From Pelomonas sp. SE-A7 (GTDB lineage: Bacteria > Pseudomonadota > Gammaproteobacteria > Burkholderiales > Burkholderiaceae_C), in contig NZ_JAUASW010000003.1 in assembly GCF_030345705.1 (NCBI RefSeq), forward strand, positions 496,001-560,000: a stretch of 64,000 bases of DNA, written 5' to 3'. The notes beneath the pieces were generated by a model. It was not told the origin of the DNA. It worked only from the letters and a program-made list of their open reading frames with translations, and did not search any database. The position numbers and the translations under genes were made by a program. Below are positions 1-9,653 of the stretch, piece after piece (the stretch's first letter is position 1; each line of letters opens with the position of its first letter).

Positions 1-648
1 GACGGCCGGATTGAAAGCGTAATAGCAGCCGTAGCCCTTCTGCAGCTGGTGGATCACGCCCAGCTGCGCGCCATCGAGTCCCAGGCGCGAGGCCTGGTGG
101 GCATAGGGCAGGATCAGGCCGGCAATCATGTCCAGGTGGCCGGCATAGAGCATCTTGGTCGAGGTCTCGCTGCCTGGCGTGACATAGATGGCGCGCTCGG
201 CAACGCCGGCTTCGCGCAGCAACTGGGCCGCCGGCGAACCGCGCACCGCGCCGATGCGCAACTGCCGGACACTCGGCAGTCGCGGATCAAAGCTCAGGCC
301 GCTGGTGGCCAGCGCCATCACCACGATGTCGCAGTCGTCAATCGGGCCGACCCAGCGGTACTGGGACTCGCGGGCTGGCGTTCGCACCGTCACGTAGAGC
401 AGGCTGTTGTTGAGCTGCCGAACCGTCTGCTGCGCGCGTGCCCAGGGCTGCTGGCTTCGCTGCAGGCGCAGGCCCGAACGCTGGGCAATGCGGTCCAGCA
501 GCTCATTGGCCAGGCCCAGGAAGCGGCCGTTGTCGAGATAGGCGAAGGGCGGCGCGTCTTCGGAGACGGCCAGCAGTTCATCGGCGGCCCGGGCCGCGGG
601 CAGCAGCAGGGCCAGGCAGATCAGGCAAGCCAGGCCGGGACAGCGCAT
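1..648 (-). CDS. Periplasmic solute-binding protein, family 3-like (partial, C-terminus cut by window edge)
   Basis: The reading frame is open from ATG at 648 to the window edge, giving 216 residues with no stop. It starts with a signal peptide of about 21 residues ending in ARA-A. It continues with the bilobed binding-protein pattern of family 3: DELLAVSEDAPPFAYLDNG near the N-terminus, a GLANELLDRIA helix, and later a segment starting RIGAVRGSPAAQLL. Proteins of this type bind small polar solutes in the periplasm, but no permease or ATPase gene lies beside it. Three similar orphan binding proteins occur at 11459, 12345 and 47067. Ligand unknown. The family call is from fold-level resemblance, so the function could also be sensory. 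Confidence 0.75.
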   Translation of the reverse strand, partial: MRCPGLACLICLALLLPAARAADELLAVSEDAPPFAYLDNGRFLGLANELLDRIAQRSGLRLQRSQQPWARAQQTVRQLNNSLLYVTVRTPARESQYRWVGPIDDCDIVVMALATSGLSFDPRLPSVRQLRIGAVRGSPAAQLLREAGVAERAIYVTPGSETSTKMLYAGHLDMIAGLILPYAHQASRLGLDGAQLGVIHQLQKGYGCYYAFNPAV

Positions 649-774
649 GGCGTTCGCTCCAGTGCAACGGCCTCCCCGTCGTGGACCCTGGCTCCGGGAC
701 CTTGATGCTGTTTTATCCCGCGCCGGCCGATGCCAGTCCAGCCCCTGGAGCGGGGGACGGGTCTACCCGTGTAC

Positions 775-2037
775 TCAGCGCCGCCAAGCCGAGGCTGGCT
801 GGCCGGTCATCCACTCGTAGAACTTCCATGCGTGCCGCTGGCGCTCATCTGCGGTGCTGTCGTAGTAGCGCTGCACCGCCGCGCGCACATCCACCTTCTG
901 CTTTTCACAGGCAGCGGTGCAGGCTCGGTAACCCTCTTCAGGCCATCCGGACAGCGACTCCTCAGCGAGGCCATAGCTTCGGGGGCTTGCGTGGACCTGT
1001 CGCACTCGCTCCTCGCAGGCCGGCACACATTGCAAGGCCTGTAGCCGCTGCTCGCAGGCGGCCGGGCTGGCGGTCGCAGGCGCTATGGCCTTGAAGTCCG
1101 CGTAGCGGGTGTGATCGTGCACGGTGCCGAGCTGAAGCGTCTCGACGGGATCGCCGGGTGACAGACGCAAGAGCAGCCGCGTCAGGTAGTGCCCATACAT
1201 CCCGTCGGCACCGAACCCCAGCAGCTCGCGCTGCGCCGGCTCGCCGCCCCAATGCGGACTGTAGGCGAGCCGGCCGGCGGGGCCGACAGGATCGGCGAGC
1301 TCAACGATAGAGCGCCCAGCCAGGCCTTGGGAGTTGGCCTGCAGGTCGAGCATCGCCAGGTGCAGGGCGGGAAACTCCGCCGCCGCGTCGGCAGGAAACC
1401 AGTATTCGGGCGTCATCCGTACCGAAGCCATGTCGCGCCGCGGCGGTGGCGGCAAATGCGGCAGACCCTGGACGCGGACGGCATAGTCCTTGGCGGTCAC
1501 ATGCAGCACCAGCCTGTCCATCGCCTTGCGCCCCAGCTGTGGCAGCAGGAGGGCGAGCGGCAGACCGGGACCATCGCCTTCGTCCAGCTCGATTTGCCAG
1601 GCCTGAGCTGCGCCACCACAGCGCATGCCCACGCAGCTTGCGTGGGCCAGTTCGGGGCGCTGCGGCCGGATGTAGTGACTGGGCAGGCGGACGATCGGGC
1701 GTCGCCAGTTCAACTCGGTCCTGCAGCCATCCAGGTCCGGCTGCAGGACCAGCTGCGGCGCGGCGTAACGCTCCAGGCTCATCAGGGCTTCGCTGTCCAC
1801 GGGCCGCCATTCACGACCGGGCAGACTGCCCAGCTGTTCACGCGCAAGCCGAACGGTGAACACCCGCCTGGGGCCATCCACCACCAGCAACGCCACCGGC
1901 CAGCCGCCGCTGGCGTCGGCATCGGCGCGGCCAACGATCAGCTCCGGCTCCTCCCAGGGGCGTGCTTGCTGCCCATGCGCCGGCGTCAAGCCGGACAGCA
2001 GTGCCGCAAGCAGCGCCAGACTCCGCAGCCGGCTCAA
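775..2037 (-). CDS. Exported protein of unknown function
   Basis: 420 residues beginning with a signal peptide (SLALLAALLSGLTPAHG, cut near residue 22), so it is exported. I recognise no family. The body has several Cys residues, including a C-terminal cluster (CEQRLQALQCVPACEE, then CTAACEKQ), which suggests disulfides. The start is TTG at 2037; its last two bases are the first two of the upstream gene's TGA stop (TTGA), so translation is probably coupled to the metallo-hydrolase gene at 2034-2975. No other start fits the signal peptide. Codon choice and GC match the neighbours. The pairing suggests a shared periplasmic role, but nothing shows what it is. Confidence 0.7.
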   Translation of the reverse strand: MSRLRSLALLAALLSGLTPAHGQQARPWEEPELIVGRADADASGGWPVALLVVDGPRRVFTVRLAREQLGSLPGREWRPVDSEALMSLERYAAPQLVLQPDLDGCRTELNWRRPIVRLPSHYIRPQRPELAHASCVGMRCGGAAQAWQIELDEGDGPGLPLALLLPQLGRKAMDRLVLHVTAKDYAVRVQGLPHLPPPPRRDMASVRMTPEYWFPADAAAEFPALHLAMLDLQANSQGLAGRSIVELADPVGPAGRLAYSPHWGGEPAQRELLGFGADGMYGHYLTRLLLRLSPGDPVETLQLGTVHDHTRYADFKAIAPATASPAACEQRLQALQCVPACEERVRQVHASPRSYGLAEESLSGWPEEGYRACTAACEKQKVDVRAAVQRYYDSTADERQRHAWKFYEWMTGQPASAWRR

Positions 2038-2975
2038 GGCAGCCGCGTGTAGTTCACCGGCAGCCAGCTGTAGCCGCCCTTGCCCTGAGCGCGCACATGG
2101 CCGATGCCGGGGAAGGACACATGGGTGAAGGCCAGCCAGTAGCCACCGGCGGCAGCCTCGGCATAGACCTTCTTGCGGGCCGGCATGGCCTGCTTGTCGT
2201 CGCTGTCGAAGGCGATGGTGACCGTGGGGTCCTCGAACTGCACCGAGGCCACATGCATCAGGTCGCCGCCGAACAGCATCTTCTGGCCCTTGCTCTCGGC
2301 CACGTAGACCGTGTGGCCGGGCGTGTGGCCGTAGGCCGGCTGGGCGCGCACGCCGGGCACCAGCTCGGTGGCGCCTTCGAAGGGCTTGAGGCGGCCACCA
2401 TCGACGTAAGGCTTGGTGGACATCTGGGCGCCCAGGAAGAAGTCGCGGGCCGAGGCCGGTGCCTTGTTCATCTGCTCGGTGCTGAGCCAGAAGTCGGCGT
2501 CGCGCTTGTCCAGGCGCACCACGGCGTTGGGGAAGGCGGCCTTGCCGTCGGCCAGCAGGCCGCCCACATGGTCGCCGTGCAGATGGGTGATGTAGATCTC
2601 GTCGACCTGCTCGGGCTGGTAGCCCGCGGCCTTCAGGTTGGCCAGCAGGCGGCCCAGCGTCGGGCCGAACAGGCCGGAGGCGCCGCTGTCCACCATCACC
2701 AGCTTGGCTCCGGTGTTGATCAGGTAGGCATTGACCGAGGTCTCGGTCGGCAGGCCCAGGTGGTGCTGCTTGAGCGCCTTGGCCACCTGGCCGGGATGCT
2801 TCTCCTTGAGCAGCTTGTCCACCGGCAGGTCCAGCGTGCCGTCGCTCAGCGCGGTGATCTCGAAGTCGCCCAGCATCATGCGGAACACGCCCGGCGCCTG
2901 GGTCTTGAGCTGCGGGGCCGCGGCCTGGGCGGCCGTGGACAGGACGATGGCAAGGGCGATCAGGCTGCGCTTCAT
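2034..2975 (-). CDS. Secreted metallo-beta-lactamase-fold hydrolase
   Basis: 313 residues with an N-terminal signal peptide (MKRSLIALAIVLSTAAQAAA). The zinc site is plain: THLHGDHVGG near residues 127-136 (HxHxDH), a later His in AYGHTPGHTVY, an Asp in LFGGDLMHV and a C-terminal His in AFTHVSFPG. This is the arrangement of the MBL hydrolases that include lactonases. The substrate cannot be read from the sequence; lactones, including acyl-homoserine lactones, are possible but unproven. A GGAG ribosome site sits 7-8 nt before ATG 2975. It is the first gene of a two-gene unit with the downstream unknown exported protein. Confidence 0.85.
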   Translation of the reverse strand: MKRSLIALAIVLSTAAQAAAPQLKTQAPGVFRMMLGDFEITALSDGTLDLPVDKLLKEKHPGQVAKALKQHHLGLPTETSVNAYLINTGAKLVMVDSGASGLFGPTLGRLLANLKAAGYQPEQVDEIYITHLHGDHVGGLLADGKAAFPNAVVRLDKRDADFWLSTEQMNKAPASARDFFLGAQMSTKPYVDGGRLKPFEGATELVPGVRAQPAYGHTPGHTVYVAESKGQKMLFGGDLMHVASVQFEDPTVTIAFDSDDKQAMPARKKVYAEAAAGGYWLAFTHVSFPGIGHVRAQGKGGYSWLPVNYTRLP

Positions 2976-3028
2976 GGGGGCTCCTCGGTGGGTGTTCTGA
3001 TAGGGCCGCGCAGCTTAAGCGCGAGGCC

Positions 3029-4792
3029 CTACCGCTGCTGTGACGCGACCCATTCCCCCACGACTTGTGAGAGTACGGTCAGCGGCACATTGCCGGTCTG
3101 CAGCAACAGTGTATGGAAACGCGGCAGCGAGAACTTGTCGCCCAGCCTGGCGCGGGCCTGCTGGCGCAGCTCCAGGATGTGCAGCATGCCGAGCTTGTAG
3201 GAGCAGGCCTGGCCGGGCATGACCACGTAGCGGTCCACCTCGTGGCCGGGGATGCCGTAGTCCAGCGCCTGCTGGCGGGTCCACTTCATGGCATGCAGGC
3301 CGGTGTCGGCCACCAGGCGCTTGGCGCGGAACAGCTCGGCATCGAGCTGGCCCAGACGGCCGGGGATGTCGTCGCCGTACCAGCCGCTCTCGGCCGCCAG
3401 CTGCTCGGAGTACAGGGCCCAGCCCTCGGTGAAGGCCGAGCCGCCGCTGAACACGCCGTCGCGCCGATAGCGCGGTAGATTGGTCGCTTCCTGCTGCAGG
3501 GCGATCTGGAAGTGGTGGCCGGGCACGCCCTCGTGGTAGGTCAGCGTGCGCATGTTCGTCATGCGGTAGGTCGGCCCGGGCAGCGGCGCCCAGAAGATGC
3601 CGGGCAGGCTGCCGTCCTTGGCCGGTGCGCTGTAGTGGGCGGCCGCGGTCTTCTCGGTGAACGGCGGCTCGCGGCGCACCTCGACCGGCGCCTTGGGCAG
3701 GATCTCGAACAGCGACTTGGCGCGCTGCTCGGCATCCCGCAGCAGCTCGGCGTAGCGGGCGATCAGGGCGGGCTGCGGATTGGGCTCGCGCGGCTGCAGC
3801 GAATCGTCGAGCTGCTTCATGCGCTCCATCACCGTGCCCTTGTCGAAGCCCAGCTTCTTCAAGAGGCCATCCATCTCGGCTTCGATGCGGGCCACCTCGG
3901 CGCGGCCGATGCGGTGAATCTGCTCGGGCGTGTAGTCGGTGCTGGTGTTGCGGCGCAGCTCGTAGGCATAGGCCTTGTCGCCGCCGCTCAAGCGCCAGAG
4001 GCCGGCGTCCATCGTGGTCTTGGGCAGCTGCTCCTTCAGCAGGGCCTGGGCACGGCGCAAGGCCGGGATCACCGAATCGGCCACCTGCTTCTCGGCTTGG
4101 TCCAGGGCCTTGGCTTTCGCCTCGGGCTTCAGGCCGGACAGCTTGTCCATGCGCTGGGCCAGCGAGACCACCAGCACATTGCGCGCCGGCTCGTCGGCCA
4201 GCAGGCGCTCGAACTGGCCCAGCGCCGCCTCGGTGATGAAGCGCGGCATCAGGAAGCCGCGCTCGGCCGCGGCGCGGGCGCGGGTGATGCCGTTGTCGAT
4301 CTGGCCCGCCGCCTGCGAGAGCCGCGCCAGGTAGTTGGCGATGTCGCGCTCGTGGCGGATCGGATGGGTCTGGCTGAGGAAGTTCACCAGGCTCACATGC
4401 AGGCCGCGGAATTGGTTGAAGACGAAATCAAAGTCCTCGTAGGGCTCGCCGTCCACCGTGCTGCGCAGCGACCACTCGACCATGGCGGCCGAGCTGCGCT
4501 GCTGCTCGTTCAGGCCCTTGCGATCGAACGCCGCGAGCTGCTGCAGCGCCGCCTTGGCCGAGGCGATGCGCGCGGCTCGCTGCGCCGGCGTGTTGGGGGT
4601 CAGGCGGCCGTCCAGCTGCTGCTGCTCGGCCTCGGGCAGGTACTGGCGCACCGTGGCCAGCGTCGGGTCGGCGCGCATGCGTTCCACCGCCAGGCCTTCG
4701 GCCCAGCTGTCGAAGTCGGGGGCGCCGGCCCGGGCCGCATTCAGCGACAGCAGCGCGGCAAGGACGGCAAGGCGGAGCAGGGGCTTCTTCAT
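3029..4792 (-). CDS. DUF885 family secreted metallopeptidase-like protein
   Basis: 587 residues with a signal peptide (LLRLAVLAALLSLNAARAGA). It matches the DUF885 family: mostly helical, with the zinc motif HEGVPGHHFQI near residue 417 (HExxH type) preceded by TYHEG and followed by FTEGWALYSEQL, whose Glu is the likely third ligand. C-terminal PGQACSYKLGMLHILELR is also typical. Family members are thought to be peptidases of the bacterial envelope; the natural substrate here is unknown. The gene is divergent from the amino acid transporter genes starting at 5027, with a 234-bp intergenic region between them. Confidence 0.88.
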   Translation of the reverse strand: MKKPLLRLAVLAALLSLNAARAGAPDFDSWAEGLAVERMRADPTLATVRQYLPEAEQQQLDGRLTPNTPAQRAARIASAKAALQQLAAFDRKGLNEQQRSSAAMVEWSLRSTVDGEPYEDFDFVFNQFRGLHVSLVNFLSQTHPIRHERDIANYLARLSQAAGQIDNGITRARAAAERGFLMPRFITEAALGQFERLLADEPARNVLVVSLAQRMDKLSGLKPEAKAKALDQAEKQVADSVIPALRRAQALLKEQLPKTTMDAGLWRLSGGDKAYAYELRRNTSTDYTPEQIHRIGRAEVARIEAEMDGLLKKLGFDKGTVMERMKQLDDSLQPREPNPQPALIARYAELLRDAEQRAKSLFEILPKAPVEVRREPPFTEKTAAAHYSAPAKDGSLPGIFWAPLPGPTYRMTNMRTLTYHEGVPGHHFQIALQQEATNLPRYRRDGVFSGGSAFTEGWALYSEQLAAESGWYGDDIPGRLGQLDAELFRAKRLVADTGLHAMKWTRQQALDYGIPGHEVDRYVVMPGQACSYKLGMLHILELRQQARARLGDKFSLPRFHTLLLQTGNVPLTVLSQVVGEWVASQQR

Positions 4793-4920
4793 GGCGATGC
4801 GAGCAGGTAGGCGAAGTGCCGGATGCTAGGCGCAAGCGCGCGCCCTGACGAAGCGCATGCGCCATCGCTGTGCGCGTCGCGCCACTCCTGACACTGCGCT
4901 GACAAGGCCGCCCGGGGAAA

Positions 4921-4947
4921 TCCCTTGTGCAGATCTACGTAAAGGGA
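4921..4947. promoter_or_regulatory. Dyad in the divergent control region between the DUF885 gene and livG
   Basis: The 234-bp region 4793-5026 separates two divergent genes and must hold their promoters. Within it, TCCCTT (4921-4926) and AAGGGA (4942-4947) form an inverted repeat around a TACGTA palindrome (4936-4941). It lies about 80 bp before the livG start. I cannot assign a regulator, and no convincing -35/-10 pair is visible. Confidence 0.35.
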
Positions 4948-5026
4948 AGGTCCGGGGACGACAGCCAGAGGCCCCCTGCCCTACATTCCCTGGGTTCGGC
5001 CGCAGCGGCTTCAGCAGCAAGAGTCC

Positions 5027-5796
5027 ATGAGCGAACTGATCCTGGAGACGAAGAACCTCAGCAAGGATTTCAAGGGATTCACGGCCGTGGACGGCGTGAA
5101 CCTGCAGGTCCGGCGTGGCCATATCCACGCACTGATCGGCCCCAACGGCGCCGGCAAGACCACCTGCTTCAATCTGCTGACCAAGTTCCTGACGCCGACC
5201 CGCGGCAACATCCTGCTGAGCGGCGTGGACATCACCGGCGAGAAGCCGGCCCAGATCGCCCGCCGCGGCGTGATCCGCAGCTTCCAGATCTCGGCCGTGT
5301 TCCCCCACCTGACGGTGCTGGAGAACGTGCGCATAGGCCTGCAGCGCTTCACCGGCACCAGCTTCCATTTCTGGAAGGGCCTCGGCGGCCTGCGCCAGCT
5401 CGATGCCCGCGTGATGGAGCTGCTGACCCAGGTCGACCTGCAGGACATGGCGCACCTGCGTGCCGGCGACCTGCCCTATGGCCGCAAGCGCGCGCTGGAG
5501 ATCGCCACCACCATGGCCATGGAGCCCGAGCTGATGCTGCTGGACGAACCCACGCAGGGCATGGGCCATGAGGACGTGGAACGCGTGACCGACCTGATCA
5601 AGCGGGTGGCGCAGGGCCGTACCGTCTTGATGGTGGAGCACAACATGCGCGTGGTCGCCAAGATCGCCGACCGCATCACCGTGCTGGCGCGTGGCGCGGT
5701 GCTGGCCGAAGGGACTTACGAAGAGGTCTCGAAGCACCCCGCCGTGCTTGAGGCTTACATGGGATCTGAAGCCACCGAGCTGCAAGGAGCGCATTA

Positions 5797-5797
<1 letters not shown>
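5027..5797 (+). CDS. livG: Branched-chain amino acid type ABC importer, ATPase (LivG-like)
   Basis: 256 residues, the usual LivG length. Walker A is GPNGAGKTT (about residues 38-46), followed by FNLLTKFLTPTRG as in LivG. The ABC signature is degenerate, DLPYGRKRALEIATT, as is normal in this subfamily. Walker B is LMLLDEPTQGMG, with the switch His in MVEHNM. It powers import with the LivF-like ATPase, the two permeases and the binding protein that follow. First gene of the operon; its TAA stop shares one base with the ATG of the next gene (TAATG). The true substrate could be a branched-chain amino acid, an amide or another small solute. Confidence 0.92.
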
Positions 5798-6507
<710 letters not shown>

Positions 6508-6534
6508 TTGATCCACCCTTGTAGGAGACAGCCG

Positions 6535-7746
6535 ATGAAGACCCGCACTTTCAAGCGCATTGCCCTGGCCAGCCTGCTCGCCTGCGGCGCCGTCACTGCC
6601 CAGGCGCAAGTCTCGGGTGACGTGATCAAGATCGGCATCATCACCGACATGTCGGGCCTGTATGCCGACATCGACGGGGCCGGTGGCGTCGAGGCGATAA
6701 AGATGGCCATCGCCGACATGAAGGGCATGGCCGCCGGCAAGAAGATCGAGCTGCTCTACGCCGACCACCAGAACAAGGCCGATGTGGCCAGCGCCAAGGC
6801 GCGCGAATGGCTGGACACGCAAGGCCTGGACCTGCTGATAGGCGGCACCAACTCCGGCGCCAACCTGGCCATGGCCAAGGTCGCGGCCGAGAAGAAGCGG
6901 CCCTTCATCTCGATCGGCGCCGCCAGCGCCCGCCTGACCAACGAGGACTGCACGCCCTACACCGTGCACTACGCCTACGACACCGTGGCCCTGGCCAACG
7001 GCACCGGCAATGCGGTGGTCAAGAGCGGCGGCAAGAACTGGTACTTCCTGACCGCCGACTACGCCTTCGGCGCCTCGCTGCAGAGCGACACCACGGCGGT
7101 GGTGCAGAAGGCCGGCGGCAAGGTGGTGGGCAGCGTCAAGCATCCGCTGTCGGCCAGCGACTTCAGCTCCTTCCTGCTGCAGGCGCAGAGCTCGGGCGCC
7201 CAGATCCTGGGCCTGGCCAACGCCGGCGGCGACACGATCAACTCGATCAAGGCAGCCAACGAGTTCGGCATCACCAAGACCATGAAGCTGGCCGGCCTGC
7301 TGATGTTCATCAACGACGTGCATTCGCTGGGCCTCAAGGCCACTGAGGGCATGTACCTGACCGACGGCTGGTACTGGAACCAGAGCCCCGAGTCGCGCGC
7401 CTGGAGCCGCCGATTCTTCGAGAAGATGAAGCGCATGCCCTCGATGCTGCAGGCCGCCGACTACTCGGCCGTCACGCATTACCTCAAGGCCGTGGACGCG
7501 ACCAAGACCGACGACGCCGACAAGGTGCTGGCCAAGATGAAGGCCACCAAGGTCAACGACTTCTTCGCCAAGAACGGCGAGATCGGCCCCGACGGCCGCC
7601 ACCGCTACGACATGTATCTGATGCAGGTGAAGTCGTCCAAGGACTCGATCGAGCCCTGGGACTACTACAAGGTGGTCGAGAAGATCCCGGCCGCCGACGC
7701 GTACACCAAGCTGGCCGACAGCAAGTGCCCGATGGTCAAGAAGTGA
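6535..7746 (+). CDS. ABC importer periplasmic binding protein, LivK/family 5 type
   Basis: 403 residues with a signal peptide (TFKRIALASLLACGAVTAQAQ). The ATG at 6535 is chosen because AGGAG (6523-6527) lies 7 nt before it; an upstream TTG at 6508 is less likely. The mature part starts VSGDVIKIGIITDMSGLYADIDG, the standard opening of type I bilobed proteins of the Leu/Ile/Val and amide group, and contains GGTNSGANLAMA and YFLTADYAFGASLQ. It captures the solute in the periplasm and delivers it to the permeases that follow. The exact ligand is not evident. Confidence 0.9.
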   Translation: MKTRTFKRIALASLLACGAVTAQAQVSGDVIKIGIITDMSGLYADIDGAGGVEAIKMAIADMKGMAAGKKIELLYADHQNKADVASAKAREWLDTQGLDLLIGGTNSGANLAMAKVAAEKKRPFISIGAASARLTNEDCTPYTVHYAYDTVALANGTGNAVVKSGGKNWYFLTADYAFGASLQSDTTAVVQKAGGKVVGSVKHPLSASDFSSFLLQAQSSGAQILGLANAGGDTINSIKAANEFGITKTMKLAGLLMFINDVHSLGLKATEGMYLTDGWYWNQSPESRAWSRRFFEKMKRMPSMLQAADYSAVTHYLKAVDATKTDDADKVLAKMKATKVNDFFAKNGEIGPDGRHRYDMYLMQVKSSKDSIEPWDYYKVVEKIPAADAYTKLADSKCPMVKK

Positions 7747-7768
7747 CTGAGCCCTCCCGAGCAGCGAC

Positions 7769-8656
7769 ATGAGTGAACTCTTCGGTATTCCGCTACCTGC
7801 CCTGCTCGGGCAGCTGCTGCTCGGCCTTGTGAACGGCTCGTTCTACGCGATGCTGTCACTGGGCCTGGCGGTGATCTTCGGCATGCTCAACATCATCAAC
7901 TTCGCCCATGGGGCGCTGTACATGATGGGGGCCTTCCTGGCCTGGATGGGCATGGAGTACCTGGGCCTGTCCTACTGGGCCATGCTGGTGCTGGCGCCGC
8001 TGGTGGTCGGGGTGCTGGGCATCCTGATCGAGCGCCTGCTCTTGCAGTGGCTCTACAAGCTGGACCATATCTACGGCCTCTTGCTGACCTTCGGCATCAC
8101 CCTGGTGATCGAGGGCGTGTTCCGCAGCTTCTACGGCGTCTCGGGCCAGCCCTATTCAGTGCCCGAGCAGCTGATGGGTGCCACCAACCTCGGCTTCATG
8201 ATCCTGCCCAACTACCGGGCCTGGGTGGTGGTGGCTTCGCTGGTCGTCTGCTTCGCGGTCTGGGCGCTGATCGAGAAGACCTCGCTGGGTGCCAAGCTGC
8301 GCGCCGGCACCGAGAACCCGAAGCTGGTGCAGGCCTTCGGCATCAATGTGCCGCGCATGGTCACCCTGACCTATGCCGGCGGCGTGGCCCTGGCGGCCTT
8401 CGCCGGCGTGCTGGCCGCACCCATCCTGCAGGTCAGCGCGCTGATGGGCAGCAATCTGATCATCGTGGTGTTCGCCGTGGTCGTGATCGGCGGCATGGGC
8501 TCCATCCTGGGCTCCATCCTGACCGGCCTGGGCCTGGGCCTGATCGAGGGCCTGACCAAGGTCTTCTACCCCGAGGCCTCCAACACCGTGGTCTTCGTGG
8601 TCATGGCCCTGGTGCTGCTGCTGCGCCCCGCCGGCCTGTTCGGGAAAGAGAAATGA
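7769..8656 (+). CDS. livH: Branched-chain amino acid type ABC importer, permease (LivH-like)
   Basis: 295 residues, almost entirely hydrophobic with about eight membrane segments. Family marks are GLVNGSFYAMLSLGLAVIFGMLNIINFAHG near the N-terminus and AGTENPKLVQAFGIN, the cytoplasmic loop that contacts the ATPase. It ends with ALVLLLRPAGLFGKEK, the standard LivH tail. It forms half of the membrane channel with the LivM-like protein. Its stop overlaps the next start by 4 bp (ATGA at 8653-8656), so the two permeases are coupled. Confidence 0.93.
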   Translation: MSELFGIPLPALLGQLLLGLVNGSFYAMLSLGLAVIFGMLNIINFAHGALYMMGAFLAWMGMEYLGLSYWAMLVLAPLVVGVLGILIERLLLQWLYKLDHIYGLLLTFGITLVIEGVFRSFYGVSGQPYSVPEQLMGATNLGFMILPNYRAWVVVASLVVCFAVWALIEKTSLGAKLRAGTENPKLVQAFGINVPRMVTLTYAGGVALAAFAGVLAAPILQVSALMGSNLIIVVFAVVVIGGMGSILGSILTGLGLGLIEGLTKVFYPEASNTVVFVVMALVLLLRPAGLFGKEK

Positions 8657-9648
8657 GCACCCAGAAGAGCAAGAACCCGCTGTCCGGCTATCTGCTGCTG
8701 TTCGCCGGCATCGCCCTGCTGCCGGTGCTGGGCGCCTATCCGATCTTCGTGATGAAGGTGCTGTGCTACGCCCTGTTCGCCTGCGCCTTCAACCTGCTGA
8801 TCGGCTTCACCGGCCTGCTGAGCTTCGGCCACGCGGCCTTCCTGGGCACGGCCGGCTATGCGGCCGGCCACGCGCTCAAGGTCTGGGGCCTGCCGCCGCT
8901 GGCGGGACTGGGCTTCGGCGCACTCTGCGCCGCCGCCATGGGCGGATTGTTCGGCCTGCTGGCGATCAAGCGTTCGGGCATCTATTTTTCGATGATCACG
9001 CTGGCCCTGGCGCAGATGCTGTACTTCTTCTTCCTGCAGGCCTCGTTCACCGGCGGCGAGGACGGCCTGCAGTCGGTGCCGCGCGGCGCCATCCTGGGCC
9101 TGGACCTGGCGCAGGACCTGAACCTGTACTACGTGGTGGTGGCGGTCTTCATCGCCGCCTTCTGGCTGATCTACCGCACGGTCCACTCGCCCTTCGGCCA
9201 GGTGCTGACCTCGATCCGCGAGAATGAGGCCCGCGCGATCTCGCTGGGCTATGACGTGGACCGCTTCAAGCTGCTGGCCTTCGTGCTGTCGGCGGGTCTG
9301 GCCGGCCTGGCGGGTGCCACCAAGACCCTGGTGCTGGGCTTTGCCACGCTGACCGACGCGCTCTGGACCACCTCGGGTCTGGTCATCCTGATGACCCTGG
9401 TCGGCGGCATGGGCACCCTGGTCGGCCCCATGGTCGGCGCCCTGGTCATCATCGCGCTGGAGAACAAGATCGGCGACTTCGGCCAGGCCATCGCCAACCT
9501 GACCGGCATCGCCTGGTTCAACAGCCTGGGCGAATCGGTCAGCCTGGTCACCGGCCTGATCTTCATCGTCTGCGTGCTGGCCTTCAGGCGCGGCATCGTC
9601 GGCGAGGCCCTGGCGCTTTACGACAGGTTCGCCATCAAGAGGAGCTGA
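8653..9648 (+). CDS. livM: Branched-chain amino acid type ABC importer, permease (LivM-like)
   Basis: 331 residues from ATG 8653. The same frame is open far upstream, but those residues are out-of-frame translation of livH; the ATGA overlap and the sequence FNLLIGFTGLLSFGHAAFLG about 45 residues in fix the true start. About nine membrane segments. The cytoplasmic coupling loop TSIRENEARAISLGYDV is typical of LivM. Partner of the LivH-like permease. The stop lies 5 bp before the next gene's start, so the catalase-fold gene is probably in the same operon. Confidence 0.93.
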   Translation: MSTQKSKNPLSGYLLLFAGIALLPVLGAYPIFVMKVLCYALFACAFNLLIGFTGLLSFGHAAFLGTAGYAAGHALKVWGLPPLAGLGFGALCAAAMGGLFGLLAIKRSGIYFSMITLALAQMLYFFFLQASFTGGEDGLQSVPRGAILGLDLAQDLNLYYVVVAVFIAAFWLIYRTVHSPFGQVLTSIRENEARAISLGYDVDRFKLLAFVLSAGLAGLAGATKTLVLGFATLTDALWTTSGLVILMTLVGGMGTLVGPMVGALVIIALENKIGDFGQAIANLTGIAWFNSLGESVSLVTGLIFIVCVLAFRRGIVGEALALYDRFAIKRS

Positions 9649-9653
9649 CCATC

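Noticed and set aside
2034..2975. Quorum-quenching lactonase acting with the LuxR system
   Set aside because: The HxHxDH fold is shared by many hydrolases, the protein is exported, and the gene lies 55 kb away. No specific evidence.
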